From: an uncultured Johnsonella sp.
GTDB taxonomy: Bacteria; Bacillota; Clostridia; Lachnospirales; Lachnospiraceae
DNA: 64,000 nucleotides
NCBI GenBank assembly: GCA_937927235.1
Contig: CALBCM010000013.1
Location: 1 to 64,000, forward strand
Reading direction: 5' to 3'
A program made the translations under genes and the position numbers. Numbering within the stretch: position 1 is the first letter of the stretch; every line of letters starts with the position of its first letter. Below, one piece after another: positions 44,153 through 53,726 of this stretch. The notes below the pieces were generated by a model. It saw only the letters and a program-made list of their open reading frames with translations. It had not been told where the DNA came from and searched no databases.

Positions 44153-45814
44153 TTAAAAACAGCCTCCGCCTATAAATTCTCTGATAATAGAATTTGTAGG
44201 CACCGTTTCAGAAGGGATTCCTATAAAATAATCCAGAAATTTCAGCAGTCTTTTAGCCTCTATATATTCGTCACTAAGTCTTTCAATTCCAAATAATACG
44301 GGCTGAGCATACTGCTTCAGCACTGCAAGCTCATACACCAGAGCGGAATTAAATACTACATCGGCACTGTCCTGATAAGGAAATATATTTTCCTGCTCGC
44401 CGCGTCTTACCGATGCCCACATTTTTATAGTGTTTTGTGCAGATGTTCCCCTCACTCTTGCATCACGCACAATGCGCCTGATAAGTCTTGCATCTGTAGT
44501 AGTCACTCTGTTGTGCTCATCTATATTCAGAGGGGTAAGCGCAGAAATATAAATCTTATATTTGGAGTCCTGCGGCAGCCTGTAGGAGAGCTCGTCATTA
44601 AGACAATGTATGCCTTCAAGGATTAATATATCTCCGCTGCCTATCTGAAGATAATTGCCTCTGTATTCACGCTTTCCCGTTTTAAAATTAAAATTCGGAA
44701 TTTCCACCTTTCTGCCCGCAAGAAGTGCCTCCATATCATCATTAAATTTTTCAATGTCTATAGCGGCAAGACTTTCAAAATTATAATTTCCGTTTTCATC
44801 TTTAGGAGTATGCTCCCGGTCTATAAAATAATCATCTACCTCTATGGGATAGGGCTTAAGTCCCAATGCCCTGAGCTGTACCGCCAGTCTGTGTGCAAAG
44901 GTAGTCTTTCCTGAAGAAGACGGTCCGGCTATCATAATCAGCTTTATATTATTGTGCTTTGAAATCTCAGCGGCTATATCCCCTATTCTCTTTTCCATAG
45001 CAGCCTCTGAGATTAAAATCATCTGACTTATATTGCCACCGGCTATCTCGGTGTTTAGCGCTCCTACATTGGACAGACCAAGCTCCGCATAAGTAACGCA
45101 GGAGCTCCACATTTGTCTGAAAACCTTAGCTGCCGGTATAAATTCCGGGATTTTATCGGTAGCTTCTTTTTGAGGGAGTAAAAGTATGAAGCCATGCTCA
45201 TAGAGCTGTAAATCAAAAAATCTGATATATGAGGTATCCGGCACCATATAGCCATAGTAATAATCTTCAAAGCCGTCCAGCGAATATACGTTGACCTTTG
45301 AAGCTGTCCTGTACAGAAACAGCCTTTCCTTGTCATACAGCTTTTTTTTATGAAAAAGCTCCACCGCTTCATCGGTACTCAGGCTTTTTTTAATTATAGG
45401 CAGTTTGGCTCTAACCAGCTCCTGCATCTTTGATTTGACCCTGTCTAAAATATCTTGATTTATGGAAGCTGAAGCAGTTATAAAAAGGGCATTTCCGGTA
45501 GAAAATTCGATGTTTATCCTGATTTCGGGGCAAGTCCTGTCCTGTTGCATCAGCTTATCAAAGGCTGCCATCATAAGCAGCACAGCGGACCTTTCATAAG
45601 TCTGCTGCCCGGGTCTGTCCTTTGCCGTTATAAATTCCAGCACTGTATCCGATTTAGCTTTATTATTTAATTCATACAATCTAAAATTGGCTTTTACAAG
45701 TAAGATTTCATCCTTATATTCCTTTTGAAAGTCCTCGGCTATCTCTTTAAACGTAGTCCCTGCCTTATATTCACACTGCCTGCCGCCTGCTGTTATATAA
45801 ATTTTCTCCTGCAT
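44153..45814 (-). CDS. TGS-domain nucleoside (uridine) kinase-like protein
   Basis: This 553-residue protein has an N-terminal TGS domain (1-65) and a ThrRS-like middle part (about 70-270). The C-terminal P-loop kinase has IMIAGPSSSGKTTFAHRLA near residue 290 and the uridine-kinase motif EVDDYFIDREHTP. This fusion is typical of Lachnospiraceae and other Clostridia. It is predicted to phosphorylate uridine/cytidine, but the role of the tRNA-synthetase-like half is unknown. It lies between rnpB and the nif3-trmK-rpoD-dnaG group, 26 bases after nif3. Confidence 0.85.
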   Translation of the reverse strand: MQEKIYITAGGRQCEYKAGTTFKEIAEDFQKEYKDEILLVKANFRLYELNNKAKSDTVLEFITAKDRPGQQTYERSAVLLMMAAFDKLMQQDRTCPEIRINIEFSTGNALFITASASINQDILDRVKSKMQELVRAKLPIIKKSLSTDEAVELFHKKKLYDKERLFLYRTASKVNVYSLDGFEDYYYGYMVPDTSYIRFFDLQLYEHGFILLLPQKEATDKIPEFIPAAKVFRQMWSSCVTYAELGLSNVGALNTEIAGGNISQMILISEAAMEKRIGDIAAEISKHNNIKLIMIAGPSSSGKTTFAHRLAVQLRALGLKPYPIEVDDYFIDREHTPKDENGNYNFESLAAIDIEKFNDDMEALLAGRKVEIPNFNFKTGKREYRGNYLQIGSGDILILEGIHCLNDELSYRLPQDSKYKIYISALTPLNIDEHNRVTTTDARLIRRIVRDARVRGTSAQNTIKMWASVRRGEQENIFPYQDSADVVFNSALVYELAVLKQYAQPVLFGIERLSDEYIEAKRLLKFLDYFIGIPSETVPTNSIIREFIGGGCF

Positions 45815-45840
45815 AGTATCTCCATTAAATTATTATATAA

Positions 45841-46653
45841 TTAATAAAAATTCTCAGGCAGTTTTATTTTTTCAGTTAAAATCTCAAAATTTTCATTTAT
45901 ATTTAAAAGCCTTCTTTTCATATCTTCTATAAAGATATGCTCAATGCCGTAGTGCCCGGCATCAATTATAGCAACGCCCTCCTCCTTTGCATCGACACCC
46001 TCGTGATGCCCTACATCACCTGTAATAAGAAGCTGTGCTCCCGCTGCTTTTGCAAGCTTATACATACCTCTGCCCGAGCCGGGTGAAACCGCCGCTGTCC
46101 TTATTCCGTCTTTGAGCAGACTGCTGCCGTAAACTCCCACACTTTTTAAATCAAAAGCGTTTTTTAGTTTTGTTATAAATTCTTCAAGTGTATATTCTCT
46201 GTCAAGCTCTCCTACCTTGCCTATTCCAAGACAGACCTCCGTATTGCCGGCATTAATTCTTTCCGTAATCTTAAGCGGAGCGCCCTTTATACCTATGAGC
46301 CCGGCTGCCAAATCTCCCATGCAGCCTGCCGCAATATCATAATTAGTATGCATAGCTATATAGGATATGTCATTATTTAAAAGCTTGACCAGCCTTCTTC
46401 CTATAAAATCACCGTCATTTACTCTGTTTATAGAGGACATAAGCATGGGATGGTGGCTTACTATCAAATCGACCTCATTTTCAACAGCTTCTTGTAAAAG
46501 CTCTGAAGTCAGGTCAAGCACCGTCATAATCTTTTTAACTTCCTTCTCATAGCTTCCGGCAAGAAGCCCTACGTTATCCCAGTCCAGTGCCAGCTCCACC
46601 GGCATTTCCTTTCTTAAAGCTTTGAAAATCTCTCCTACTGTTATTGAACTCAT
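45841..46653 (-). CDS. Nif3-like dinuclear metal-centre protein (DUF34)
   Basis: This 270-residue protein has the family motifs LDWDNVGLLAG (residues 20-30), DLIVSHHPM (near 61) and the C-terminal DAGHYGIEH. The His residues bind two metals. Related proteins (YqfO, GTP cyclohydrolase I type 2) have been linked to metal or cofactor handling, but the reaction is not settled. It follows trmK by four bases, a pairing common in Firmicutes. Confidence 0.9.
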   Translation of the reverse strand: MSSITVGEIFKALRKEMPVELALDWDNVGLLAGSYEKEVKKIMTVLDLTSELLQEAVENEVDLIVSHHPMLMSSINRVNDGDFIGRRLVKLLNNDISYIAMHTNYDIAAGCMGDLAAGLIGIKGAPLKITERINAGNTEVCLGIGKVGELDREYTLEEFITKLKNAFDLKSVGVYGSSLLKDGIRTAAVSPGSGRGMYKLAKAAGAQLLITGDVGHHEGVDAKEEGVAIIDAGHYGIEHIFIEDMKRRLLNINENFEILTEKIKLPENFY

Positions 46654-46657
46654 AAAA

Positions 46658-47458
46658 TCACCTCATTATCCTTTCAGTTTTTTGTATTAAAGCAATATAT
46701 TGTTTTATTTCATTGATTCTTAAAGCTATTCCGGAGCTTTGCTCATTATTTAATTTATTATTGTCTATAGCTTCGGCTGTATTAAAGCCGTATTGTTTTT
46801 CCTTATTATATAAGAGCTTTTCCAGCAGCTCTGAATACAGCCTGTACTCCCTTTTCAGATATTCCTTTAATACCGCATCCTTAGTTTTTATTAAATAAAG
46901 CCCAAAGGTTTCATATATTTCAGATAAGCCGGAAGCCTCAGCCTTAAACGCCGGCTCTTCCTTGCAGGTATCCGGCACCGCTTTTATCACAAGATAGTAT
47001 TTGCCTTCGTCAAATACCATGCCCTCCTCCTTGATAACATATCCCTTAGCATTCAGGTAGTGTCTGAACTGCCTCCACTTTGACTGCGGAGAAAGCACAT
47101 ACTCCTGCACCGAGGGCTTTATGGCTTCTCCCTCGTCAAGAATTTTCATCATAAGGTCGGCTCCCATCCCGGCAATCAATACGGTATCCGCTTCTGCATA
47201 GTTTATTTTAGACATTCCGTCGGCAAGCCTGACCTGAATAGAAGCTTCCAGATTGTACTGCTTAATATTGCTCTCAGACTTCTTTAAAGGTCCTTTATTA
47301 ATATCACAAGCTATAGCCTGCTTAATTTTACCTGTTTTAATAAGTCTTATCGGAATATAGGCATGGTCTGTGCCTATATCTGCAAGCACCCTGCAGGGGC
47401 TTATAAAATCTGCGATAAAATTAAGTCTTTTAGAATATGAAAAGCTGCTTTTTTTCAC
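46658..47458 (-). CDS. trmK: tRNA (adenine22-N1)-methyltransferase TrmK
   Basis: This 266-residue methyltransferase has the SAM-binding start CRVLADIGTDHAYIPIRLI (about 18-36) and VLIAGMGADLMMKIL. Family enzymes methylate A22 of tRNAs. The C-terminal helical coiled-coil tail is longer than the minimal fold. It lies after rpoD by 23 bases. Confidence 0.92.
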   Translation of the reverse strand: MKKSSFSYSKRLNFIADFISPCRVLADIGTDHAYIPIRLIKTGKIKQAIACDINKGPLKKSESNIKQYNLEASIQVRLADGMSKINYAEADTVLIAGMGADLMMKILDEGEAIKPSVQEYVLSPQSKWRQFRHYLNAKGYVIKEEGMVFDEGKYYLVIKAVPDTCKEEPAFKAEASGLSEIYETFGLYLIKTKDAVLKEYLKREYRLYSELLEKLLYNKEKQYGFNTAEAIDNNKLNNEQSSGIALRINEIKQYIALIQKTERIMR

Positions 47459-47481
47459 TTAAATTCCTCTCATTAATAATT

Positions 47482-48447
47482 CTATAAAAAATCATGGAGC
47501 CTTTTTATTCCCCCCGTATGCCTTAATTTCCTCAGCGCCTTTGCCTCTATCTGTCTGATTCTCTCACGGGTTATGCCGAAATACTGCCCGACCTCTTCAA
47601 GGGTATGAGTATTGCCGTCAGGAATTCCAAATCTTAATTTAATTATTTCTCTTTCTCTATGAGTAAGGTCGGAAAGTGCTTCCTCCATTTTTTCTTTAAG
47701 GATGTTTTCCTGAGTCTTTTCATAAGGAGTTACCGAGCGGTCATCACTGATAAAGTCTGCAAGATGCGAATCCTCATCATCATTCACGGGAGTTTCTATT
47801 GATATTGTATCCTGAGTCACTTTTATAATGTCGTTAATTTTTTCAAGTGGCATATTCATAATTGCAGCCAGCTCCTCCGGCTGAGGGTCTCTGTTGTGTT
47901 CGGAAAAAAACTTTCTTTTTTCATACATCAGCTTATTTATAAGCTCTATCACATGTACCGGAATCCTTATAGTTCTCGCCTGATCTGAAATTGCCCTGCT
48001 TATAGCCTGTCTTATCCACCAGGTGGCATAAGTGGAAAATCTAAATCCCTTTGAAACATCGAACTTATCTACTGCCCTCATCAGACCTAAATTTCCCTCC
48101 TGAATTAAATCAAGAAGGTGCAGCCCTCTGTTGGTATACTTTCTTGCAATGCTTACCACAAGCCTTAAATTTGCTTCTACAAGCTTTTTTCTTGCTTTTT
48201 CCTTTTCAGCCTTGCTGCCCTTGGCAATCATTTCTGCCAGCCTTACCTCCTCCTCAAAGGTCAGCAGTTCAACTTTTCCTATTTCAAAAAGATATATTTT
48301 TACAGGTTCATCCTTTAAATCAGAAAAATTTTCATTCTCTTCCTCGTCAAGCTCCTCGTTTTCGTCCTCCTCAGCTTCAAACAGAGAAGCTGCTTCAAGC
48401 TCATGCTCCATACTGCCGTTTTTTTTCTCTGATTTCTTATTTTTCAT
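47482..48447 (-). CDS. rpoD: Primary RNA polymerase sigma factor RpoD/SigA
   Basis: This 321-residue housekeeping sigma factor is shorter than usual because region 1.1 is mostly missing and is replaced by an acidic N-terminal tract (about 15-45). Region 2 (GNLGLMRAVDKFDVSKGFRF, then YATWWIRQAI), region 3 and region 4 (GITRERIRQIEAKALRKLRH) are complete. It recognises -35/-10 promoters such as those marked here. The start overlaps the dnaG stop (ATGA). Confidence 0.95.
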   Translation of the reverse strand: MKNKKSEKKNGSMEHELEAASLFEAEEDENEELDEEENENFSDLKDEPVKIYLFEIGKVELLTFEEEVRLAEMIAKGSKAEKEKARKKLVEANLRLVVSIARKYTNRGLHLLDLIQEGNLGLMRAVDKFDVSKGFRFSTYATWWIRQAISRAISDQARTIRIPVHVIELINKLMYEKRKFFSEHNRDPQPEELAAIMNMPLEKINDIIKVTQDTISIETPVNDDEDSHLADFISDDRSVTPYEKTQENILKEKMEEALSDLTHREREIIKLRFGIPDGNTHTLEEVGQYFGITRERIRQIEAKALRKLRHTGGIKRLHDFL

Positions 48448-50222
48448 AGTTCTATCCCTCTGGTTTTAAGCCTGTTTCGCTCAATCATAATCCTCTGCAG
48501 CTCCTTTATATCCGAAGTCTTTTTCCCAGCAGCTTCAAGCTCTGCAAGCTTAAGCTTCAATATGCTTTCACTGGCAGCCTTTTTTAAAGCCTCCTCTTTT
48601 GCCTCCCTGCTGAAGGTATTAATTAAAATTTCAGCCGCCTGCCTTTGCTTGTCTTCATCATCGGCATACTTTTCTATGATGGAGGCAAAATTCATTTCAG
48701 CCAGGCTATGCATTTCATAAATATATCCGGCAAGCTCTCTGTAAAATCCGGTGGTAAAGTCCTCAGGCTTTATATACTTGGATATTTTTTCAAACATATT
48801 GAAGGTATTATCAGCCATACAGGAAAGCAGCAGCTTTTGATTGCTTAAAAGAGGAGAGCCCTCAACTCCTTTAGCTGAATAATTCTCTGAAGCCGGTTTT
48901 CTTTTTTCAGAAGCCCTTTGTGCAATTCCCATGCCTTTGCGATTTTCAATCTCCATTACCAGTCTTTTCATAGCCTCATAAGATATCAGCTGCTCCCTGC
49001 ACACCGCTCTCAGATAATTGTCCCTTTCCAGACCCTCCTCAAAAGCAGCCAGTCTTAAGGCGATTTCCTTATAAAAGCCCGTCTGGGACTCGGGGTCATT
49101 CATGTCAAAATTTTTTTTAGACAAATTTATCTCCCATAAAAAGGAATTTTGTGCCGCTTCTATCCGTTTTTCAAATTCTGCCGCACCGGCGGCTTTTATA
49201 AACTCGTCAGGGTCCTTATAGGGCTTCATATCAAGAACCCGTACATTAAGCCCCTCCTCTTTAAGCAGGGGAATCGCTCTTAAAGCCGCCTTTGTCCCCG
49301 CCTCGTCAGAATCATAGGTCAGGATTATTTTTTTTGCATATCTTTTAAGCACAAGCGCATGATTCTTGGTAAGTGCAGTGCCAAGTGAAGCGACTGCATT
49401 AGAAAATCCAGCCTGATGAAGTGCTATCACATCCATATAACCCTCGCATACCAGCATAGTATCCTTCCTTGCAAGCATCGCAAGATTCAGCCCGTAAAGG
49501 TTCCTGCTCTTATCAAAAACTTTGGTTTCAGGCGAATTTATATACTTAGGAAGTGTTTCTCCCATTACCCTGCCGCCAAAGCCTATCACCTTTTTATTTG
49601 TATTGAGTATTGGAAATATCACTCTGTTCCAAAACCTGTCTCTTGCACCTCTCTCGTCAAAATTTACAAGTCCGCTGTGTTTAAGCTGAATATCATTATA
49701 GCCCAGCTTTTTAAGATGTCTGTACAGTGAATTTCCAGATTTATCGGCAAAGCCAAGCCCGAATCTCGTAATCAGGGCAGAGGAGATTCCCCGGCTTCTA
49801 AAGTAATCAAAAGCAATCCTTCCCCTTTGTGATTTTAAATTATTATAGAAAAACATTGCCGCTTCCCGATTAATGTTAATTAAAAGGTTTTTGTCATCTC
49901 GGCTTTTTCTTTCATCCTCCTGCATTGTGCCTGTGTCAAGAGCTATCCCTGCCCTCTGAGCAAGAGTATTAAGCGCTTCCAGAAAGCTGCAGTTATCATA
50001 CTGCATTACAAAGGATATGGCATTTCCGCCTTTTCCGCAGCCAAAACAGTGAAATATCTGCTTTGAGGGCGATACTGAAAATGAGGGGGTTTTCTCACTG
50101 TGAAAGGGGCACAGTCCCTTATAGTCCGCTCCCGCCCTTTGTATCCTTATATAAGAAGATACAACATCAACTATATCATTTCTTGCAAGCACTTCCGCTA
50201 TAATTTCTTCTGAATATCTCAA
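48444..50222 (-). CDS. dnaG: DNA primase
   Basis: This 592-residue primase has the zinc-binding N terminus (GLCPFHSEKTPSF, then HCFGCGKGG). The Toprim core is at about 250-340 (MLVCEGYMDVIALHQ, then LTYDSDEAG), and a C-terminal helicase-binding part follows. It makes RNA primers for replication. It heads the dnaG-rpoD-trmK-nif3 set, the Firmicute macromolecular-synthesis arrangement. Confidence 0.96.
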   Translation of the reverse strand: MRYSEEIIAEVLARNDIVDVVSSYIRIQRAGADYKGLCPFHSEKTPSFSVSPSKQIFHCFGCGKGGNAISFVMQYDNCSFLEALNTLAQRAGIALDTGTMQEDERKSRDDKNLLININREAAMFFYNNLKSQRGRIAFDYFRSRGISSALITRFGLGFADKSGNSLYRHLKKLGYNDIQLKHSGLVNFDERGARDRFWNRVIFPILNTNKKVIGFGGRVMGETLPKYINSPETKVFDKSRNLYGLNLAMLARKDTMLVCEGYMDVIALHQAGFSNAVASLGTALTKNHALVLKRYAKKIILTYDSDEAGTKAALRAIPLLKEEGLNVRVLDMKPYKDPDEFIKAAGAAEFEKRIEAAQNSFLWEINLSKKNFDMNDPESQTGFYKEIALRLAAFEEGLERDNYLRAVCREQLISYEAMKRLVMEIENRKGMGIAQRASEKRKPASENYSAKGVEGSPLLSNQKLLLSCMADNTFNMFEKISKYIKPEDFTTGFYRELAGYIYEMHSLAEMNFASIIEKYADDEDKQRQAAEILINTFSREAKEEALKKAASESILKLKLAELEAAGKKTSDIKELQRIMIERNRLKTRGIEL

Positions 50223-50526
50223 GCTGCAGCTCCTTTTATATTAATTACATTATTGTTCTTTATAAAGCTTTTAAAAAGCCTGTCACTATTATAGTATATT
50301 TCATACAGCTTAGTAAAGTTAAGACTTTGCTTTTTCAGATCTAATGAAGCTGCCACAAAGCAGATTATTAATTGAGCGGTTTTGCTTTTTTAGGCAGGAT
50401 AAGCAAAGAAGCCGCCGCCCTACAGATAATAATTATCCGTTTTGCAACCGCTTCCTTACTTGCCGCTTACAGCCCGTAATTTTTATAGCTCTTAAATAAA
50501 CTGCTGATTTTACTCAGGCTTCCTGT
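50223..50526. other. Intergenic, 304 bases, structured but no gene
   Basis: It lies between the thrS stop codon and the dnaG start. The thrS side is moderately GC-rich and holds imperfect inverted repeats, including AGCGGTT and AACCGCT about 60 bases apart, with a T-rich tract near 50383. I found no coding frame and no named RNA, and a weak terminator for thrS is possible. Confidence 0.35.
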
Positions 50527-52494
50527 TTAGCCGAGGCTTTCTTCCTTAAGATTTTCTTTTCTTATCTCTTTAGTTCTTATTTCCTTAGTTATCTGCTCTA
50601 TAAATTCAGCTAAAGGCTTTACTCCCTCATCTCCCTCAAATCTGCTTCTTACAGACACTGTGCCGTCTGCCGCTTCCTTTTCTCCTACCACAAGCATATA
50701 GGGCACTCTGTCCAGCCTTGCCTCTCTGATTTTAAAGCCTATCTTCTGTGAGCGCAAATCAAGCTCTGCATCTACGCCGTTTCTTCTTAATTCTTTCTTT
50801 ACCTTGTCGGAATAATCATTAAATTTCTCCGATATAGGCAGCACTCTTACCTGTTCAGGGCAAAGCCAGGTCGGGAATTTGCCTGCATATTTCTCTATGA
50901 GCCAAGCCAGAGTCCTTTCATAGCAGCCCAGCGAGGTTCTATGTATGATATAAGGGCGTACCTTAGCTCCGTCCTTATCTATATAATACAAATCAAACTT
51001 TTCCGCTATCGCACAGTCAAGCTGAACTGTAATCATGGTATCTTCCTTGCCGTAGACATTTTTAGCCTGAATATCTATCTTAGGTCCATAAAAGGCAGCT
51101 TCTCCATCCGCCTCCTTAAAGGGCAACCCCTTATCAATTAATATCTTTCTGAGTGCCTCCTGAGTGCTTTCCCAGTACTCTGCATCACCGAGGTATTTTT
51201 CCTTATTATCAGGGTCCCATTTTGAAAGTCTGTAGCTTACATCTTCATGCAGCCCGAGGGTATCAAGCACATAGATGATAAGATTCAAAGCTCCCTGAAG
51301 CTCTTCCTGAGCCTGCTCAGGTCTTATCACGATATGAGCCTCGGTAATTGTAAACTGTCGCACCCTCGTAAGTCCATGCATCTCACCGGATTCTTCCTTT
51401 CTGAAAAGGGTAGAAGTTTCTGCCAGTCTGTAAGGCAAATCCCTATAGGATTTCTGTGAGTTTTTATAGGCATAATACTGGAAAGGACAGGTCATAGGAC
51501 GCAGTGCAAATACTTCCTTGTCATGCTCCTCATCTCCCAGTATAAACATGCCGTCTTTATAATGGTCCCAATGTCCTGATATTTTATATAAATCGGATTT
51601 TGCGAGGAGAGGAGTTTTTGTTCTGACATAGCCCCACTCATTATCTTCTACATCCTCTATCCATCTTTGCAGCTTGTTTAATATCTTGGTACCCTTGGGC
51701 AGTATGAGAGGAAGTCCCTGACCGATTACATCAACCGTGGTAAATAATTCCATCTCCCTGCCAAGCTTATTGTGGTCACGCTTTTTAATATCTTCCAGGT
51801 GAGCAAGATAAGCATCAAGCTCCTCTTTTTTATTAAAAGCAGTGCCGTAAATTCTCTGAAGCTGAGCTTTATTTGAATCTCCTCTCCAATATGCCATAGA
51901 GGAGGAGATAAGCTTAAAGGCCTTAATGGATTTTGTACTTACTATATGAGGACCTGCACATAAATCTACAAAATCTCCCATCCTGTAAAAGGAAATTACC
52001 GCATCCTGAGGCAAATCTTCTATAAGCTCAACCTTATAAGGCTCCTCTTTTTCTTTCATAAACTTTATAGCCTCTTCTCTGGGCAGTATAAATTTTTCAA
52101 GCTTTGCCCCCTCTTTTATAATCTTTTTCATCTCAGTCTCAAGATTGTCAAGGTCTTCTCTGGAAAAAGGCTCATGCTCTATATCATAGTAAAATCCGTT
52201 TTCAATGCTTGGACCTATCGCAAGCTTGGCATCGGGAAATACTCTTTTTACCGCTTCAGCCAGCACATGTGAACAGGTATGCCTTATGGTTGAAAGTCCC
52301 TCCGGGTCATTCGGGGTCACTATGGCAAGCTCACAGTCATAATCTATCACAGTCCTGAGATCGGACATTTTGCCGTCTACAAGTCCTCCGCAGCATATTC
52401 TGCCGAGTCCCTCGCTTATATCATAAGCTATATCAAGGATACTCACAGCCTTATCATACTCTTTAATGCTCTTATCTTTTAATGTAATCTTCAT
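50527..52494 (-). CDS. thrS: Threonyl-tRNA synthetase
   Basis: This 655-residue class II synthetase has an N-terminal TGS domain (1-65) and an editing-type domain with RHTCSHVLAEAVKRVFPDA (HxxxH motif). The catalytic core carries MTCPFQYYAYKNSQKSYRD and FRKEESGEMHGLTRVRQF. A C-terminal anticodon-binding domain closes the protein. Control is by the T-box leader at 52575-52792, so expression should rise when tRNA-Thr is uncharged. Confidence 0.97.
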   Translation of the reverse strand: MKITLKDKSIKEYDKAVSILDIAYDISEGLGRICCGGLVDGKMSDLRTVIDYDCELAIVTPNDPEGLSTIRHTCSHVLAEAVKRVFPDAKLAIGPSIENGFYYDIEHEPFSREDLDNLETEMKKIIKEGAKLEKFILPREEAIKFMKEKEEPYKVELIEDLPQDAVISFYRMGDFVDLCAGPHIVSTKSIKAFKLISSSMAYWRGDSNKAQLQRIYGTAFNKKEELDAYLAHLEDIKKRDHNKLGREMELFTTVDVIGQGLPLILPKGTKILNKLQRWIEDVEDNEWGYVRTKTPLLAKSDLYKISGHWDHYKDGMFILGDEEHDKEVFALRPMTCPFQYYAYKNSQKSYRDLPYRLAETSTLFRKEESGEMHGLTRVRQFTITEAHIVIRPEQAQEELQGALNLIIYVLDTLGLHEDVSYRLSKWDPDNKEKYLGDAEYWESTQEALRKILIDKGLPFKEADGEAAFYGPKIDIQAKNVYGKEDTMITVQLDCAIAEKFDLYYIDKDGAKVRPYIIHRTSLGCYERTLAWLIEKYAGKFPTWLCPEQVRVLPISEKFNDYSDKVKKELRRNGVDAELDLRSQKIGFKIREARLDRVPYMLVVGEKEAADGTVSVRSRFEGDEGVKPLAEFIEQITKEIRTKEIRKENLKEESLG

Positions 52495-52574
52495 CTTTCT
52501 CCTCCTGGAATATTTTTTATATTCCTATGCCACCTTTAAAGCTTTGTTTTTTACCGGGAAACTGCCGGTATCAA

Positions 52575-52792
52575 ATAAAAAAGTCCCTGAACAAGACTTA
52601 ATCTGTCTGTTCAGGGACGATATATCACCGCGGTTCCACCCTGTTTGCTTTCACCACTTATTTTGATTATAACGTAATCGACGAGCTTTTTTCAAAAAGC
52701 TGCTCAGAGGTGGTCTTCCTACAGCCGGATGCAGGACCTTTCAGCATACAGTCCCTCTCTGAGTTCTCTCAGCGTACTACTTTCCTCGTCAA
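52575..52792 (-). promoter_or_regulatory. T-box riboswitch of thrS
   Basis: The minus strand shows the stem I start GACGAGGAAAGTAG (52777-52790), AGAGAG and the invariant T-box AGGGTGGAACCGCGG (52628-52642). A terminator follows, with 11-base arms GTCCCTGAACA / TGTTCAGGGAC (52583-52618) and a T-run. The likely specifier region is near 52709-52715, where ACC (Thr) codons occur; the exact specifier is not assigned. Confidence 0.94.
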
Positions 52793-52832
52793 AGCTTTAA
52801 ACTATTAATTTGACAGCGGCACTGCCGCAAAT

Positions 52833-52915
52833 GCAGAAAGAGGGACTTGAACCCTCATGGTATTGCTACCACACGGACCTGAACCGTGCGCGTCTGCCAA
52901 TTCCGCCATTTCTGC
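52833..52915 (-). tRNA. tRNA-Leu(CAG)
   Basis: This is an 83-base tRNA with acceptor ends GCAGAAA and TTTCTGC. The anticodon arm is CACGG-TTCAGGT-CCGTG (anticodon CAG), and a long variable arm and a T-arm with GGTTCAAGTCC follow. The encoded 3' end lacks CCA. A strong promoter lies at 52964-52992, and the thrS leader begins about 40 bases downstream. Confidence 0.95.
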
Positions 52916-52963
52916 CTGCATAAATACTCCTAAACTCAATAGAGTATCTCACCGGACCAAATT

Positions 52964-52992
52964 AGTATACTTCAAGTTATGTTTTATGTCAA
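52964..52992 (-). promoter_or_regulatory. Promoter of tRNA-Leu
   Basis: TTGACA (52987-52992) and TATACT (52964-52969) are spaced by 17 bases, between the recX stop and the tRNA. Confidence 0.78.
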
Positions 52993-52997
52993 TTAGT

Positions 52998-53594
52998 TTA
53001 TTCAGACTTTAGGCAGCTTTTTATCATATCCACTTCAAAGCCCTTAGACATAAGATAGTTAAACATCCTTGCTCTTGCCTTTATATCCGCCTTATCCGGA
53101 GCATACTGCTTTTTTTTAAGCAGCTTTTTAATCAGGTCTTCCTCATCTATAGCAGCTTCATCAAGAGCTTTCAGTATAATTTCTTCAGCTATGCCCTTTT
53201 GCTTCATAGTAACATAAAGCTGCTTCCTGCTTTTTGCACCCTTCCTGCTCTCCGCTATAAATGCAGCATATCTGGCATCATCTATATACCGCTGCCCCAA
53301 AGCCCACTCTAAAGCCTTATCAACAGCCTCCTCCGGATAATAAGAAGCTTTCAGCCTCTGCCTGAGCTCAAGCTCGCTCTTATCACTGTCTTTAAGTATA
53401 TAAATCACTCTTGCCTTAGAGCGTGACAAAAGCAGGGGCAAAATCTTATCTCTATAAAGCCCTTCATCAATTTCTTTTTCAACTTCAATCTCAAATCTCC
53501 CTAGCTCACTTAAGTACAGAGCGAAGGTTATTCCCTCGTAGGTACTTATTTTAACCTTTTTCTTAGTGATTAAGCTTATGCCGCTGACAAGCAC
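52998..53594 (-). CDS. recX: Regulatory protein RecX
   Basis: This 198-residue, helix-repeat protein modulates RecA filaments. RVIYILKDSDKSELELRQRL at about 61-80 and the following helices match the RecX three-helix repeats. The start is GTG at 53594 behind AGAGGA. It lies 132 bases after recA, in the usual recA-recX order, with a strong hairpin in the gap. Confidence 0.88.
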   Translation of the reverse strand: MLVSGISLITKKKVKISTYEGITFALYLSELGRFEIEVEKEIDEGLYRDKILPLLLSRSKARVIYILKDSDKSELELRQRLKASYYPEEAVDKALEWALGQRYIDDARYAAFIAESRKGAKSRKQLYVTMKQKGIAEEIILKALDEAAIDEEDLIKKLLKKKQYAPDKADIKARARMFNYLMSKGFEVDMIKSCLKSE

Positions 53595-53638
53595 TTTTTT
53601 CCTCTTTCTATAATTAAAAGCCGATTTTTAATACCGCA

Positions 53639-53684
53639 CCTGCTGAAATTTTTACTAGCAAAAGTCAGCAAAGGCTTCAGCAGG
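53639..53684 (-). other. Hairpin between recA and recX
   Basis: Arms CCTGCTGAA and TTCAGCAGG (9 bp, perfect) enclose 28 bases in the recA-recX gap. No clear T-run follows, so it may be a partial terminator or a processing site that lowers recX expression. Confidence 0.5.
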
Positions 53685-53726
53685 CACAGCATATTAATCC
53701 CGGTTTCTATTTTGTCTTATTTATTT

